The translations under genes were made by a program, and so were the position numbers. Shown here in pieces: positions 16,782 to 25,900 of a stretch of 64,000 nucleotides of DNA (its first letter is position 1; the number at the start of each line of letters is the position of its first letter). Below the pieces are notes generated by a model that did no database searches, was not told where the DNA came from, and was given only the letters and a program-made list of their open reading frames with translations. Source of the stretch: Roseibacillus persicicus (GTDB lineage Bacteria > Verrucomicrobiota > Verrucomicrobiia > Verrucomicrobiales > Akkermansiaceae); NCBI RefSeq assembly GCF_014651675.1, contig NZ_BMXI01000003.1, forward strand, positions 195,604 through 259,603, in the 5' to 3' direction.

Positions 16782-16866
16782 GCGCGATGTCTTCAGGGAA
16801 AAAATCTTTGGCGATTCTCCTCTCCTTATTCAGACAACCCTTTAAGCGCGTTGGGTCGACGCAGAC

Positions 16867-17793
16867 TTACCAGTTCTTCCAAAGGCCCTCGAGAGCCGCC
16901 CCATCGGCCTTTCCGGCGGAAAGAACCAGGCGGTAGCGCTGGGTGAAGGACTTCCCTTCTGCCAAGGTAAAGTCGCCGATCTCGGGCTGGTCCTTCAGCC
17001 CCTCGAAGTCGTGCTGGCCAAAGGGATTGGCCGCTAACAAGCCATAATCCCTAGCGTGCCACCAGGTCGGATGGCGCAGATTGTCGCGGTGATCCATCAG
17101 CGCCACCACCAGAGACTCCCCCGCCGAATCCGGCCCGTGGAAAGCGACCCACTTGGAGCGCTTGCCCCAACAATCCCCATCGGTGCGCCCCTCGGAATCA
17201 AGAATCTTCCCTTCCCCCACCTCCCCCTTCATTCGCAGCGTCGGAGTCACCCGAATGGCGAACGTTCCCTCCTTGGTATCACCAAAGACGGCCTCTTCGA
17301 CCGCGCTCAAGGCACAGCTCACGTCCACCAGCCAAGTCTCTTTCTCAAAATGAAAGCGATACTTCCGCTCCTCGGTCAACACCACCTTCTCGCCAGCCTG
17401 CCACTCCAATTCAACCGTTAGGTTGGCCTCATCCACCCCATCAACGCTTTGGGACGAACTGTGGGTCACCCCTTTGTGGACGATTCGATTTTCCTTCCCG
17501 TGCCAGAAGTCATGACCATTGACGTCCCCATGCGCCATCCAGAAAGAAACATGGTGGGGATGGTCCTTTTCCTCCCCAGTCGTCCCCTCCCCCAAGGGGT
17601 AGTGACGCGTCACATTGGTTCCGGTCGGCCCGACCAAGGGATAGATACACGGCACGCGCTGGTCCCCCCGGTAGACCGCGACCACCTCCCCGTCGTGAAG
17701 CACCGAAACGGTCTTGCCCTCAGCCTTCAAAGACACCTCCCCGTGAACCCAACCCACTAGCGCCCCACTCATCAAAAACCACCATTTCTTCAT
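16867..17793 (-). CDS. PmoA-like (DUF6807) secreted protein
   Basis: A 308-residue protein with signal peptide (KKWWFLMSGALVGWVHG). The domain seen in many PVC and Bacteroidetes proteins as PmoA or DUF6807 is marked by PCIYPLVGPTGTNVTRHYPLG near residue 46, DHPHHVSFWMAHGDVNGHDFW near 75, and HPTWWHARDYGLLAANPFG near 243. Despite the name it is not methane monooxygenase; the conserved His pairs suggest sugar or metal binding. Start ATG 17793 is chosen over 17802 because AGGA stands eight bases upstream. Confidence 0.85.
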   Translation of the reverse strand: MKKWWFLMSGALVGWVHGEVSLKAEGKTVSVLHDGEVVAVYRGDQRVPCIYPLVGPTGTNVTRHYPLGEGTTGEEKDHPHHVSFWMAHGDVNGHDFWHGKENRIVHKGVTHSSSQSVDGVDEANLTVELEWQAGEKVVLTEERKYRFHFEKETWLVDVSCALSAVEEAVFGDTKEGTFAIRVTPTLRMKGEVGEGKILDSEGRTDGDCWGKRSKWVAFHGPDSAGESLVVALMDHRDNLRHPTWWHARDYGLLAANPFGQHDFEGLKDQPEIGDFTLAEGKSFTQRYRLVLSAGKADGAALEGLWKNW

Positions 17794-18247
17794 ATTCTTC
17801 ATCCTGCAAAACAAACTACGAGAACAGAAAGACTCAAATTTCGAATCCGCGCATTACCTCAATTGGGTAAAATCCACCAAGTGATGGGAGGGGATGAGAA
17901 CACCTCAAGGAGCACAGGCGTCCCGCCTGTGAGTGGGTTGACTTCCGAGTCGCGTGAAGTTTCGGAGAGTGGGAGAGCTTTCGAAGCGTTAGGGTTCACA
18001 GGCGAGACGCCTGTGCTCCTTGCCAACCTGCGAGATTCTTCAAAACGCGGTCGAACTTGGCCTCGCCGAACGTCACAATCCGCGGGACCATTACAGACAG
18101 CCTTTGTTCGTTCTCATCCTGCGTCTTCGCGAGCGCTTTCCTAAAAGTCTTTGCCACTGACGAGTGCTACTTTTTCACTCGCCCCGAATTGTCAGTCCTT
18201 TCTTTCGACTTGAAGGCGCTGGGATTCTCCGCACACTTCTCTCAATC
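17794..18247. other. Divergent intergenic region, 454 bases
   Basis: It separates the divergent PmoA-like and CNNM/CorC genes. It contains the palindromic repeat pair at 17907-18021; apart from this I see no gene or clear promoter. Reading frames here are short and cross the repeat. Confidence 0.6.
17907..18021. repeat. REP/BIME-like element, GGAGCACAGGCG family, copy A
   Basis: Left unit AAGGAGCACAGGCGTCCCGC at 17907-17926 continues to 17932, with a CACAGGCG/CGCCTGTG hairpin. The right unit at about 17991-18021 is its inverted copy, with ACAGGCGAGACGCCTGT inside. About 60 bases of unrelated sequence lie between. Two other copies are at 44034-44148 and 44329-44445. Confidence 0.85.
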
Positions 18248-19405
18248 ATGTTCCCATACGAAGTGGCGGCCATCGCCGCTCCTAACCTCGATGCCGATGC
18301 CACTGGTTCGTGGACGGTTTTGATCATTTATTTCAGCCTCGCGATTGGGGTTTCATTTTTCTGTTCAGTTTGGGAAGCGGTCATCCTGAGTATCTCCACG
18401 CCCTACGTTGCGAACCTGAAAAAGAAGCAGCCCAAGGTGGGAGCCCGCATCGAGAATTTGAAGCAGCGCATTGGTCGCCCTCTTACCTCCATCCTGACCC
18501 TGAACACGATTTCCCACACCGTCGGCGCGATGGGAGTCGCCGCGCAAGTCTCGGCCCTCGGTGGCGGCAAGTGGGATGCGGTCGCCGGAGCCCTCATGAC
18601 GCTGGCGATCCTGATTGCCTCGGAAATCATTCCAAAAAATCTGGGTGCTCGCTACTGGAGGGCTTGGGCACCGTGGGTCAGCTTTTGCCTAGAGTGGCTC
18701 ACCCGGCTGATGACGCCGGTGGTTTGGTTCATCGAGCTCTTTAGCAAAGGTCACCACGACGAGGCCACCTTTAGCCGCGACGAGTTGAAGGTGATGGCCG
18801 AACTTGGCACCCGCCAGGGCAAGCTTAAGGAAGGTGAATCGCGGATTCTCGACAACCTCTTGCGTTTGGGCGAAATCTCCGTTCGGGAAGTGATGACCCC
18901 CCGGATCGTGGTCTTTGCATTGCCGGAGAACACCATGATTCAGCACTACCTCGACCATCACAACGAGTCCCCTTTCTCTCGCATCCCTGTTTACAACAAA
19001 AACCGCGATGACGTGACAGGCTTCGTCCTCAAGCACGACATTCTCCTCGCTGCCGCCCGAGATCAATTCGACCTTCCGCTCAGTGATTTGAAACGTGAGA
19101 TTCCTGCTCTTCCGGAAGACACCAAACTTACCGACGCCTTCGAGTTTCTCGTCGCGGATCGCAATCACCTCGCCACCGTCTTGGACGAATACGGCGGGCT
19201 CAGCGGGCTGGTGACCATGGAAGACGTGGTCGAAACTTTGCTCGGACTCGAGATTGTTGATGAGGTCGATACCCGGGACGACATGCAGGAATTCGCCCGC
19301 AAGCTCTGGAAGACCCGCGCCCAGAAGATGGGCTTGGAATTGGACGAACCGAAGACTGAAGAGTTGGCTACCGAAACAGAGCCGAACTCCAAGCAAGCGG
19401 GCTAG
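18248..19405 (+). CDS. CNNM/CorC (hemolysin C) family membrane protein
   Basis: A 385-residue protein. Residues 20-190 are the CNNM transmembrane domain with three to four helices (FSLAIGVSFFCSVWEAVIL; LTLNTISHTVGAMGVAAQ; TLAILIASEIIPKNLGARYW). Residues about 215-345 are a CBS pair: EISVREVMTPRIVVFALPEN, then LDEYGGLSGLVTMEDVVETLLG. These proteins are magnesium/cobalt efflux or transport factors. The C-terminal CorC_HlyC domain is lacking, as the protein ends soon after the second CBS motif with an acidic tail. Start ATG 18248 follows the divergent region; a frame upstream to 18164 exists but lacks homology. Confidence 0.85.
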   Translation: MFPYEVAAIAAPNLDADATGSWTVLIIYFSLAIGVSFFCSVWEAVILSISTPYVANLKKKQPKVGARIENLKQRIGRPLTSILTLNTISHTVGAMGVAAQVSALGGGKWDAVAGALMTLAILIASEIIPKNLGARYWRAWAPWVSFCLEWLTRLMTPVVWFIELFSKGHHDEATFSRDELKVMAELGTRQGKLKEGESRILDNLLRLGEISVREVMTPRIVVFALPENTMIQHYLDHHNESPFSRIPVYNKNRDDVTGFVLKHDILLAAARDQFDLPLSDLKREIPALPEDTKLTDAFEFLVADRNHLATVLDEYGGLSGLVTMEDVVETLLGLEIVDEVDTRDDMQEFARKLWKTRAQKMGLELDEPKTEELATETEPNSKQAG

Positions 19406-19421
19406 GGTGATTGGGTGATTT

Positions 19422-19494
19422 TGGCCGCTAAAAGGCGCGAAGACTGCGCAAAAACTTAAGGGTTTGCGATTCTTGTGCCTCTTTGTGGCTAAAG
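19422..19494. repeat. Degenerate inverted repeat after the CNNM/CorC gene
   Basis: GGCCGCTAAAAGGCGCGAAG near 19423-19442 is partly inverted in CTTGTGCCTCTTTGTGGCTA at 19472-19491. Matches are imperfect. It resembles the start and end of a decayed palindromic repeat and lies in the 226-base gap before the sigma-factor gene, which otherwise shows nothing. Confidence 0.4.
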
Positions 19495-19631
19495 GGGACG
19501 TTTCAAGTCCATGCAGCGAAACATCGACCTGATCGGAGGCAGCCAAAGATTGGAAAAGTCAAAAAACTCCGGAATAGACTTGGGTTCAGGCCCTCTCATG
19601 GGAGAGAACACTACTCAACCCCACTGTCCCG

Positions 19632-20165
19632 ATGAACGAATTTGAAGAACTGGTCGACGCCCATTATCAGGCGCTCTACCGCTTTGGCTACTCGTTGGCC
19701 AAGACTCCCGAGCGCGCGTCCGACCTTGTGCAGCAGACTTTCGTAAAGTGGGCCGAGAAAGGCCACCAGCTCGAAGACCGCTCCAAGGCCAAGACTTGGC
19801 TCTTCACCACTCTCTATCGCGAGCACCTCTCGCAAGCGCGCCGGTCGACCAAGTTCCCGGAGCGCGATTTGGAAGAGGCTGAGTTTCAGCTCCCCTCCAA
19901 CCAACCAGACGCCGACCGGCAACTGGATGCCAAGCGGGCAGTAGGTCTGCTGGCCGAGCTGGATGAAACCTTCCGCGCCCCACTCACTCTCTTTTTCCTC
20001 CAGGAACACAGTTACAAGGAAATCGCCGAAACCCTCGACATCCCGATCGGCACTGTCATGTCCCGCATCTCGCGCGGAAAGAAACAACTGCGAGAACTGA
20101 TGGAAACCGCCCAAGACCCCGCTACTAGAAACGTAGTTGAATTCAAACAGAAAGGAGCCCTCTAA
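19632..20165 (+). CDS. ECF-type RNA polymerase sigma factor
   Basis: A 177-residue sigma-70 family protein. Region 2 is seen as EELVDAHYQALYRFGYSLA through DLVQQTFVKWAE and KTWLFTTLYREH (residues 4-62), and region 4 as FRAPLTLFFLQEHSYKEIAE and DIPIGTVMSRISRGKKQLRE (residues about 115-155). A linker with many charged residues joins them. It directs RNA polymerase to a dedicated promoter set. The stop codon precedes the next gene by one base (TAA then G then ATG), so that downstream membrane protein is its likely anti-sigma partner. Confidence 0.93.
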   Translation: MNEFEELVDAHYQALYRFGYSLAKTPERASDLVQQTFVKWAEKGHQLEDRSKAKTWLFTTLYREHLSQARRSTKFPERDLEEAEFQLPSNQPDADRQLDAKRAVGLLAELDETFRAPLTLFFLQEHSYKEIAETLDIPIGTVMSRISRGKKQLRELMETAQDPATRNVVEFKQKGAL

Positions 20166-20166
20166 G

Positions 20167-21090
20167 ATGGACCACACCCAAGCCAAACTCATTCTCTCCA
20201 GCTTCCGACCCAACGGCTCTGACCTCCATGATCCAGCCTTTGCGGAAGCTCTTGCTCTCGCCGCAGAGGACAAGGAGCTCGGTCAATGGCTGGCCAACGA
20301 GCGCGCCCAAGACATGGCCTTTGCCGACAGCTTGGCCGATTTCCCGATTCCGGAAAGCCTGCGCGAAAGCCTCTTTGAGGCCCTTGCCACCGCTTACGAT
20401 TCCCCGGGATACAATCAATTCGATCACGATTTCGCGGGAGCACTCGCTGGACTGGAGCCTCCATCCAATTTGCGCGGCGACATTCTGGCTGCGATGGAGA
20501 TTGAGCAAAAGGTCACCACTCTCCCACCCGCCTCCAATGCTCGCAAGCGACGCAAGTCGCTCTTCAGCCTCCCGGCCATCGGCGGGGCTGCGGCGGCGGG
20601 CATCGTGGCGGCCCTAGTCTGGACCAGCTTGCTGAAACCTTCGGATCCCGATATCACGGTAGCCTCCATCACCCCGCATGCGGTGCAGGTGGAAGCCATC
20701 AACTTCCTCAACGGCAACTTCAGCCTCGACCGCCGCGATCCAAAGCAAGAATCGCTCTATCAATTCTTGGCCAGCAACGAGCTCCCCAGTCCCAACATCC
20801 TCCCCGTTGGCCTGCAGGAAGCGGATGGAATCGGCTGCAAGCGCCTCGACTTCAATAACAAGCCGGCTTCCCTGATTTGCTATCGGCAAAGCCCCGATCA
20901 ACCAACCGTGCACCTACTCGTCTTCCAGCGTTCCGACATCGAGGGTGACTTGCCCGAAATGGCCCAAGCCCGCAAGAGCTGCAGCCACTGCACCCGCTCC
21001 GGTTGGTCGATTGCGAGCTGGCGCGATGAGGACAAGGCCTTCTTCTTGTTAGGCAAAATGGAACCCGACCAATTGGCCGCGGTCTTCTAA
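20167..21090 (+). CDS. Putative anti-sigma factor, single-pass membrane protein
   Basis: A 307-residue protein. Residues 1-125 are soluble with helical, Asp/Leu-rich segments, one transmembrane helix follows near 138-158 (PAIGGAAAAGIVAALVWTSL), and the last 145 residues would be periplasmic. The position one base after the ECF gene and the topology point to an anti-sigma factor. A zinc-binding HxxxCxxC motif is absent from the N-terminal part, but CSHC occurs in the periplasmic part near residue 275. The tail GWSIASWRDEDKAFFLLGKM looks conserved-type but I do not know the family. It ends before a terminator at 21136. Confidence 0.7.
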   Translation: MDHTQAKLILSSFRPNGSDLHDPAFAEALALAAEDKELGQWLANERAQDMAFADSLADFPIPESLRESLFEALATAYDSPGYNQFDHDFAGALAGLEPPSNLRGDILAAMEIEQKVTTLPPASNARKRRKSLFSLPAIGGAAAAGIVAALVWTSLLKPSDPDITVASITPHAVQVEAINFLNGNFSLDRRDPKQESLYQFLASNELPSPNILPVGLQEADGIGCKRLDFNNKPASLICYRQSPDQPTVHLLVFQRSDIEGDLPEMAQARKSCSHCTRSGWSIASWRDEDKAFFLLGKMEPDQLAAVF

Positions 21091-21135
21091 TCTCTTACTG
21101 GACTGGATAAGCTCCCTCCTTCCGCGAGGGAGCGA

Positions 21136-21170
21136 AAAAAAAGCTCGCCTGCAAACCAGGCGAGCTTTTT
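21136..21170. terminator. Bidirectional rho-independent terminator
   Basis: AAAAAGCTCGCCTG, loop CAAAC, CAGGCGAGCTTTTT. It stands between the convergent anti-sigma and DUF697 genes with T runs on both strands. Confidence 0.92.
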
Positions 21171-21186
21171 CGGTTGAAGTTCTCTC

Positions 21187-21807
21187 CTAAAGCTTTTCTA
21201 AAAGCTTCGCTTTCTTGCTCTCAAACTCCTCTTCGGTCAGCACCTCGGCATCACGAAGCTCCTTGAGTTTCTCCAGATTGCGATAGGTCTCCTTTGTGAC
21301 CTTGGGGTCGACCTCTTTTTCCAACGATTTGACGAAGGATTTTCCTTGTTCCAAGGCCTTCTCATAGAGCCCCTTGGCATCATCCAAATCGAAAGACAAA
21401 AAATTGCGGTCATTGCGGAAATGATGGAGCGCGACCTGGCAAACCGCATAGGTCGAAGCCGCTGACATTGCCGACATGGAGAGCCCGCCAATCACCGTGC
21501 CCACGCCCGGAACGCCCTTGATCAAGCTGGCGCCCAGACGGGCAAAGGTGCCTCCAGTGAGGGCCGTGACAAAGCGCTTCCCGCCATCGCTGCTGTAGTC
21601 GATTCCTTGCTCTTCCGCGAGCTTCTGCAGCGCATCGATCTGGATGGCAGTCACTGCCGCGATGTCGAAGAGCGGAATCGGAATCAGTCCCGCCCCCATC
21701 GCCCACAAGACGTGAGCCCGCACGATGCGATCCGTGTTCTCCCGCGTGCCCTCCACGACAATCATTTTGCCCTCGTCGTGCTTATCTTTTGAATCTGACT
21801 TCCCCAT
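21187..21807 (-). CDS. DUF697 domain protein with C-terminal SHOCT domain
   Basis: A 206-residue protein. Residues about 25-135 form the DUF697 region (IVRAHVLWAMGAGLIPIPLF, then DIAAVTAIQIDALQKLAE and GASLIKGVPGVGTVIGG), which has hydrophobic helices and is found in membrane-associated proteins. The last 35 residues, starting NLEKLKELRDAEVLTEEEFE, match a SHOCT oligomerisation domain (LxxLxxLxxxGxITxEEF type). AAGGAG stands just before ATG 21807, one of the few strong ribosome binding sites here. The function is unknown. Confidence 0.85.
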   Translation of the reverse strand: MGKSDSKDKHDEGKMIVVEGTRENTDRIVRAHVLWAMGAGLIPIPLFDIAAVTAIQIDALQKLAEEQGIDYSSDGGKRFVTALTGGTFARLGASLIKGVPGVGTVIGGLSMSAMSAASTYAVCQVALHHFRNDRNFLSFDLDDAKGLYEKALEQGKSFVKSLEKEVDPKVTKETYRNLEKLKELRDAEVLTEEEFESKKAKLLEKL

Positions 21808-21924
21808 AGCTCCTTCTTTATAGAGAAATCGTTCTCTCCCGCGATTACAAATCGTAAGGAGGATTCTATCTGGGGTGCGGAACTCGCACTGATAGCCTTC
21901 GTCGTTGGCCTAACTCATTCCTGG

Positions 21925-22344
21925 CTAGTTGTCGCGCCGTCTCACGAATTGCTTCATATGGACCTCGGCTTCCCCGGCAATTCTTTTCATCTCCTCAAGT
22001 TGCTTCTCGTAATCGCTCACCTCCACCAGGTCAGCCATCTTTGTCTGTAAAAAAGTATGGTAGTCCGGCGCGCAGGAGCCACACAGCCACCGGTTCGCGA
22101 CGTTCCCCTCTGCCGACGGGGTTAGAAATTCAGGGCCGCCAGTACAGGGAGAACCGCCGCAGAAGTCACACTCCGCATTCTTCGCTTCCTTGAAAAAATC
22201 CGCAATCGAAGAGCTCTGCCTGGCGAGACAATCATCACACATCACCACAGACTCGCCAGTCCCACCGAAGCAAACATGATTGCCGGCGGGACTCTTGCCA
22301 CACTGACTACAAAAATTTCCCGGGAGAGCGGAATCTGAATTCAC
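21925..22344 (-). CDS. Multi-zinc-ribbon protein, overlaps rpiB
   Basis: A 139-residue Cys-rich protein. Cys pairs are CSQC (residues about 12-15), CDDC (37-40), CDFC (58-61) and CGSC (87-90), plus single Cys between, so two zinc-binding units are likely. A charged helical tail (YEKQLEEMKRIAGEAEVHMK) ends it. It resembles small zinc-ribbon proteins of the McsA/ClpX C4 type, but I cannot name the family. The GTG start overlaps the rpiB stop by four bases (GTGA), implying translational coupling. Confidence 0.7.
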   Translation of the reverse strand: MNSDSALPGNFCSQCGKSPAGNHVCFGGTGESVVMCDDCLARQSSSIADFFKEAKNAECDFCGGSPCTGGPEFLTPSAEGNVANRWLCGSCAPDYHTFLQTKMADLVEVSDYEKQLEEMKRIAGEAEVHMKQFVRRRDN

Positions 22345-22799
22345 GATTCCAAACTGGCACGTCCGGCACCACCATTTTTGATTTTATTGATACGGGTCAG
22401 ATGGCGTCCTCCCTCGAACTCGGATTCCAGCCACATATCCACAATCGCAAGGGCCAGCTTCGGCTCCACGACTCTGCCGCCCAGGGCAATCACATTGGCG
22501 TTATTGTGCTTCTTGGTCATCTCGGCGCTCCAGAGGTCCCAGCACAGTCCGCACCGAACTCCATCGGCCTTGTTCGCCACGATTGCCTCTCCATTGCCGC
22601 TCCCTCCAAAGACAATTCCCAAGTCATTCTTCCCCAGCCCAACACTCTCCGCCGCAGGTCCGACATAGTCCGGATAGTCCACCGCCTGCTCGCTATCGGT
22701 CCCGAAGTCTTCAACCTCATGACCTTTGGCGAGAAGGTGTTTCTTGACCTCTTCTTTCAAGAGATATCCGGCATGGTCTGTTCCTAGGGCAATTCGCAT
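22341..22799 (-). CDS. rpiB: Ribose-5-phosphate isomerase B
   Basis: A 152-residue RpiB/LacAB-family sugar phosphate isomerase interconverting ribulose 5-phosphate and ribose 5-phosphate. The start RIALGTDHAGYLLKEEVKKH, the GTDSEQAVDYPDYV segment near residue 42, VFGGSGNGEAIVANKADGVR near 66 and HNNANVIALGGRVV near 98 are all family marks. The GGSGNGE form lacks the Cys of Escherichia coli RpiB and uses the Glu, as in the mycobacterial type. ATG 22799 fits the family start; a longer frame to 22856 does not. It is followed by the overlapping zinc-ribbon gene. Confidence 0.92.
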   Translation of the reverse strand: MRIALGTDHAGYLLKEEVKKHLLAKGHEVEDFGTDSEQAVDYPDYVGPAAESVGLGKNDLGIVFGGSGNGEAIVANKADGVRCGLCWDLWSAEMTKKHNNANVIALGGRVVEPKLALAIVDMWLESEFEGGRHLTRINKIKNGGAGRASLES

Positions 22800-22976
22800 G
22801 AGTGATTCGACAACGATTCCATCCCAATCGTTGCGACGAACGAGAGGGCGGCCCAAGGCTTACCCCTCAAGGAAACCCCGTCAACCTTCGATGCCCGGCT
22901 GTTCGACCGGAGTGCGGGTTCTGCAGAAATTGCCGATGGGAATTTGAGCGGGAGGCGTTAGTTTCAATGAAGTTTG

Positions 22977-25900
22977 ATGCGTGTTCTGTTGCTACTTTCT
23001 TTTCTCTCGGGCCTGGCTCTTGCCGTTGATGAAGAGGTATCGGGCGGTCGGATCATCCAATCCTTCGAAGGTGATGGCTTTGGCGACTGGACTACAACGG
23101 GCGAGGGATTCGGGCTCGGGCCTTGCGTCGATCTGCCTGCGGAGGTCAATGGAACCGCACGAGAATATTGTGAGGAATCCTTTGCCTGCTCGGCGGTGGG
23201 TGGCGTGGCAGCCTTCGGCGAGCTCAAGTCACCTGAAATTATCCTACAAGAACCCTATGTGAGCTTTCGCTTGGGCGGCAGCATGAACGGGGTGGGGCTG
23301 GAGATGTGGCTCGGTGACGACCTGCTCCGCTCGGCCACTCCCCAGGGCAGTCTCACGCTCCGTCGGGTGACTTGGGATGTGAGGGAATGGATGGGAAAGG
23401 CCGTCACCTTCCGCATCTATGACAACAGCGAGTTCGATTTCGTGGTCGCCGATCATCTGGTGGCCCACGTCGCCGCGAATCCCCTTTTCCCCAATGCCAC
23501 GCGTGATGGCACGACCTTCGAGCCAGGGCTCATAAGCTCCCCGGCCAAGCCCGGCATGCTCATTCCCGAAGGAACCACAGCCTCGGTTTTTGCCAATCAC
23601 GAGGAGCAAAACGTGACTTCGCCAACAGCCCTTACGGTGGCGGAAGATGGTAAGATATATGTGGCGGAGACCAACCGCTTCCGCTTCGGCGTCGAGGACA
23701 ATCGCGACCGGCTCTTCTGGGTGATGGATGACATCGCCGCGACCACCGTGGAGGACAGGCAGCGGATGCATGAGAAATGGCAGCACGAGGTCCCGCTGGA
23801 ATCTCTCACTGCCAAGAGCGAGGTGGTTCGGCTTTTGCAGGATCAGGACGGCGATGGCCGGGCGGAAGTGAGCACCATCTTTGCCGATGGATTCGACGAC
23901 CTGTTAGACGGAACGGCTGCGGGGGTGATGGCTTATGAGGGGGTGATCTACTTCGCATGTATCCCGGACATTTACGCCCTCTCCGATCTGGATGGAGACG
24001 GCCGCGTTGGTGAGGACGAGCGCTTGTCTCTGGCGAGCGGGTTTGGGCTGCGGGTGTCGCTTTCCGGACATGACTTGAACGGCTTCGCGCTCGGTCCCGA
24101 TGGACGAATCTATGGCACGGTGGGAGACCGGGCGATGAACGTGACGACTGAAGAAGGCGTGAACTATGCGCTCACCGACCAGGGGGCGGTCTTTCGATTC
24201 GATCCCGATGGTTCGAACTTCGAAGTCATTCACGCCGGCTTACGCAACCCCAAGGAAGTCGCCTTCAATGAAGTCGGGGATGCTTTCACGGTGGATAACA
24301 ACGCCGACATGGGCGACTCGGCCCGTCTGGTTTACCTCGTGGAAGGCGCGGATTCCGGCTGGCGCTCGGACCATCAGACCCTCCACTCCTTTCACCGCCA
24401 AATCGGTCTAACAGAACGCCCCCCCAATCGCTGGATGGACGAGCGGATGTGGGACTTGGCAAATGCGGAACAGCCCGCATGGATGATGCCGCCCATTGCC
24501 CACTTGTCGAATGGTCCCTCCGGCCTTGTCTTTGCCCCTGCCACCGCATTGGGTGGGCTGGTTGCGAATCAGTTTCTTCTTTGCGACTACAAGGGCGGGC
24601 CCTCCGCATCGGGGATTCATTCGTTCGCGGTGGAGCCTGTGGGGGCATCCTATCAGATGGTGAGTGCGGGCAAGTTCGCATGGGGGGTCGGTGCGACGGA
24701 TATCGATTTTGGCTACGATGGCACAGCCTTCCTCACGGACTTCGGGACCGGATGGCAGTCCGCTCCCCAGGGCCAGGTGTTGGCTTTCAAGCCAGATTCC
24801 CCCCATCCCCAAGCGGAGGAAGTCGCGGAACTGATGCGGGAAGGTTTCCATCACCGGAACGAGGCAGAACTTGCCTCCCTGCTCTCCCACCCCGACATGA
24901 GGGTCCGCCTGCGAGCCCAAATCGCACTTGCGGAGAAGCCGAAGGCCTTGCCCGCATTCTATGCCGAACTGCACCTGCGCGATGAGCTCCTGGATCTGCC
25001 TGCGGAAAACCTCCTTCTCCCCCGACTCGACTACGGCGATGAATTGAGAGAGGACAACACCCCGGTAGCGCGATTGCATGCCGTCTGGGGCTTGTCGATG
25101 CTCGCTCGCAAGAACAAGGATCCCTACGCGACCGCCGCCTTGTTAGGCCTTTTGCAAAGTCCCGATGCCGAGCTGCGCGCTCAAGCCGCAAAGGGATTGG
25201 GTGAAGCTCCGGTCAAAGACCCTGCCCGACTGATTGCCGCCCTGCGCGATCCCTCGGATCGGGTCAGTTTCTTCGCCGCTCTTTCCTTGGGCCGCTTGGG
25301 AACTCCGGAGGCTTTCGACCCTCTCCTCAACCTCGCGCTCCATGCCTCAGACGCGAATGACCCCTACCTCCGCCATGCCGCGGTGGTCGGCCTGACCGGG
25401 TGTGCCAGCGATCAGGACCTGCTGTCGCTCTCGGGTCACGCCCTGCCCGGAATGCGTTTGCCAGCCCTCTTGGCGCTGCAGAGGAAGGGTCACGTGGGCA
25501 CCAACCGCTTCTTGTTCGATCACACCCCCGCGATTCGTCACGAGGCGATCCGTATCATCCACGACACCCCCATCGAGGCTGCCCGTCCGGCGCTGATGAC
25601 AGTAGTCGATGAGTTGTTGGAAAAGGAGAATTCGCAAGTTCCCCCGCTCATCTGGCGGAGACTGATTCATTCGGCCTTTCGCCTGGCGGGTCAGGAAAAT
25701 GCGGAACGTCTCTTGACTATTGCCGGCACGACGAAAGTTCCTTTGCCTGAACGCCAGGAAGCCCTGCGACTGCTTTTGCAATGGTCCAACCCTCATCCCG
25801 TGGATCAGTCACTGGGCCGATATGTCCCCATGCGCCCGCGACCCGAGAGAGAAATAAAGGATCTTATCGAGAAGAAGCTCACACCTTTGCTCCAGCACGA

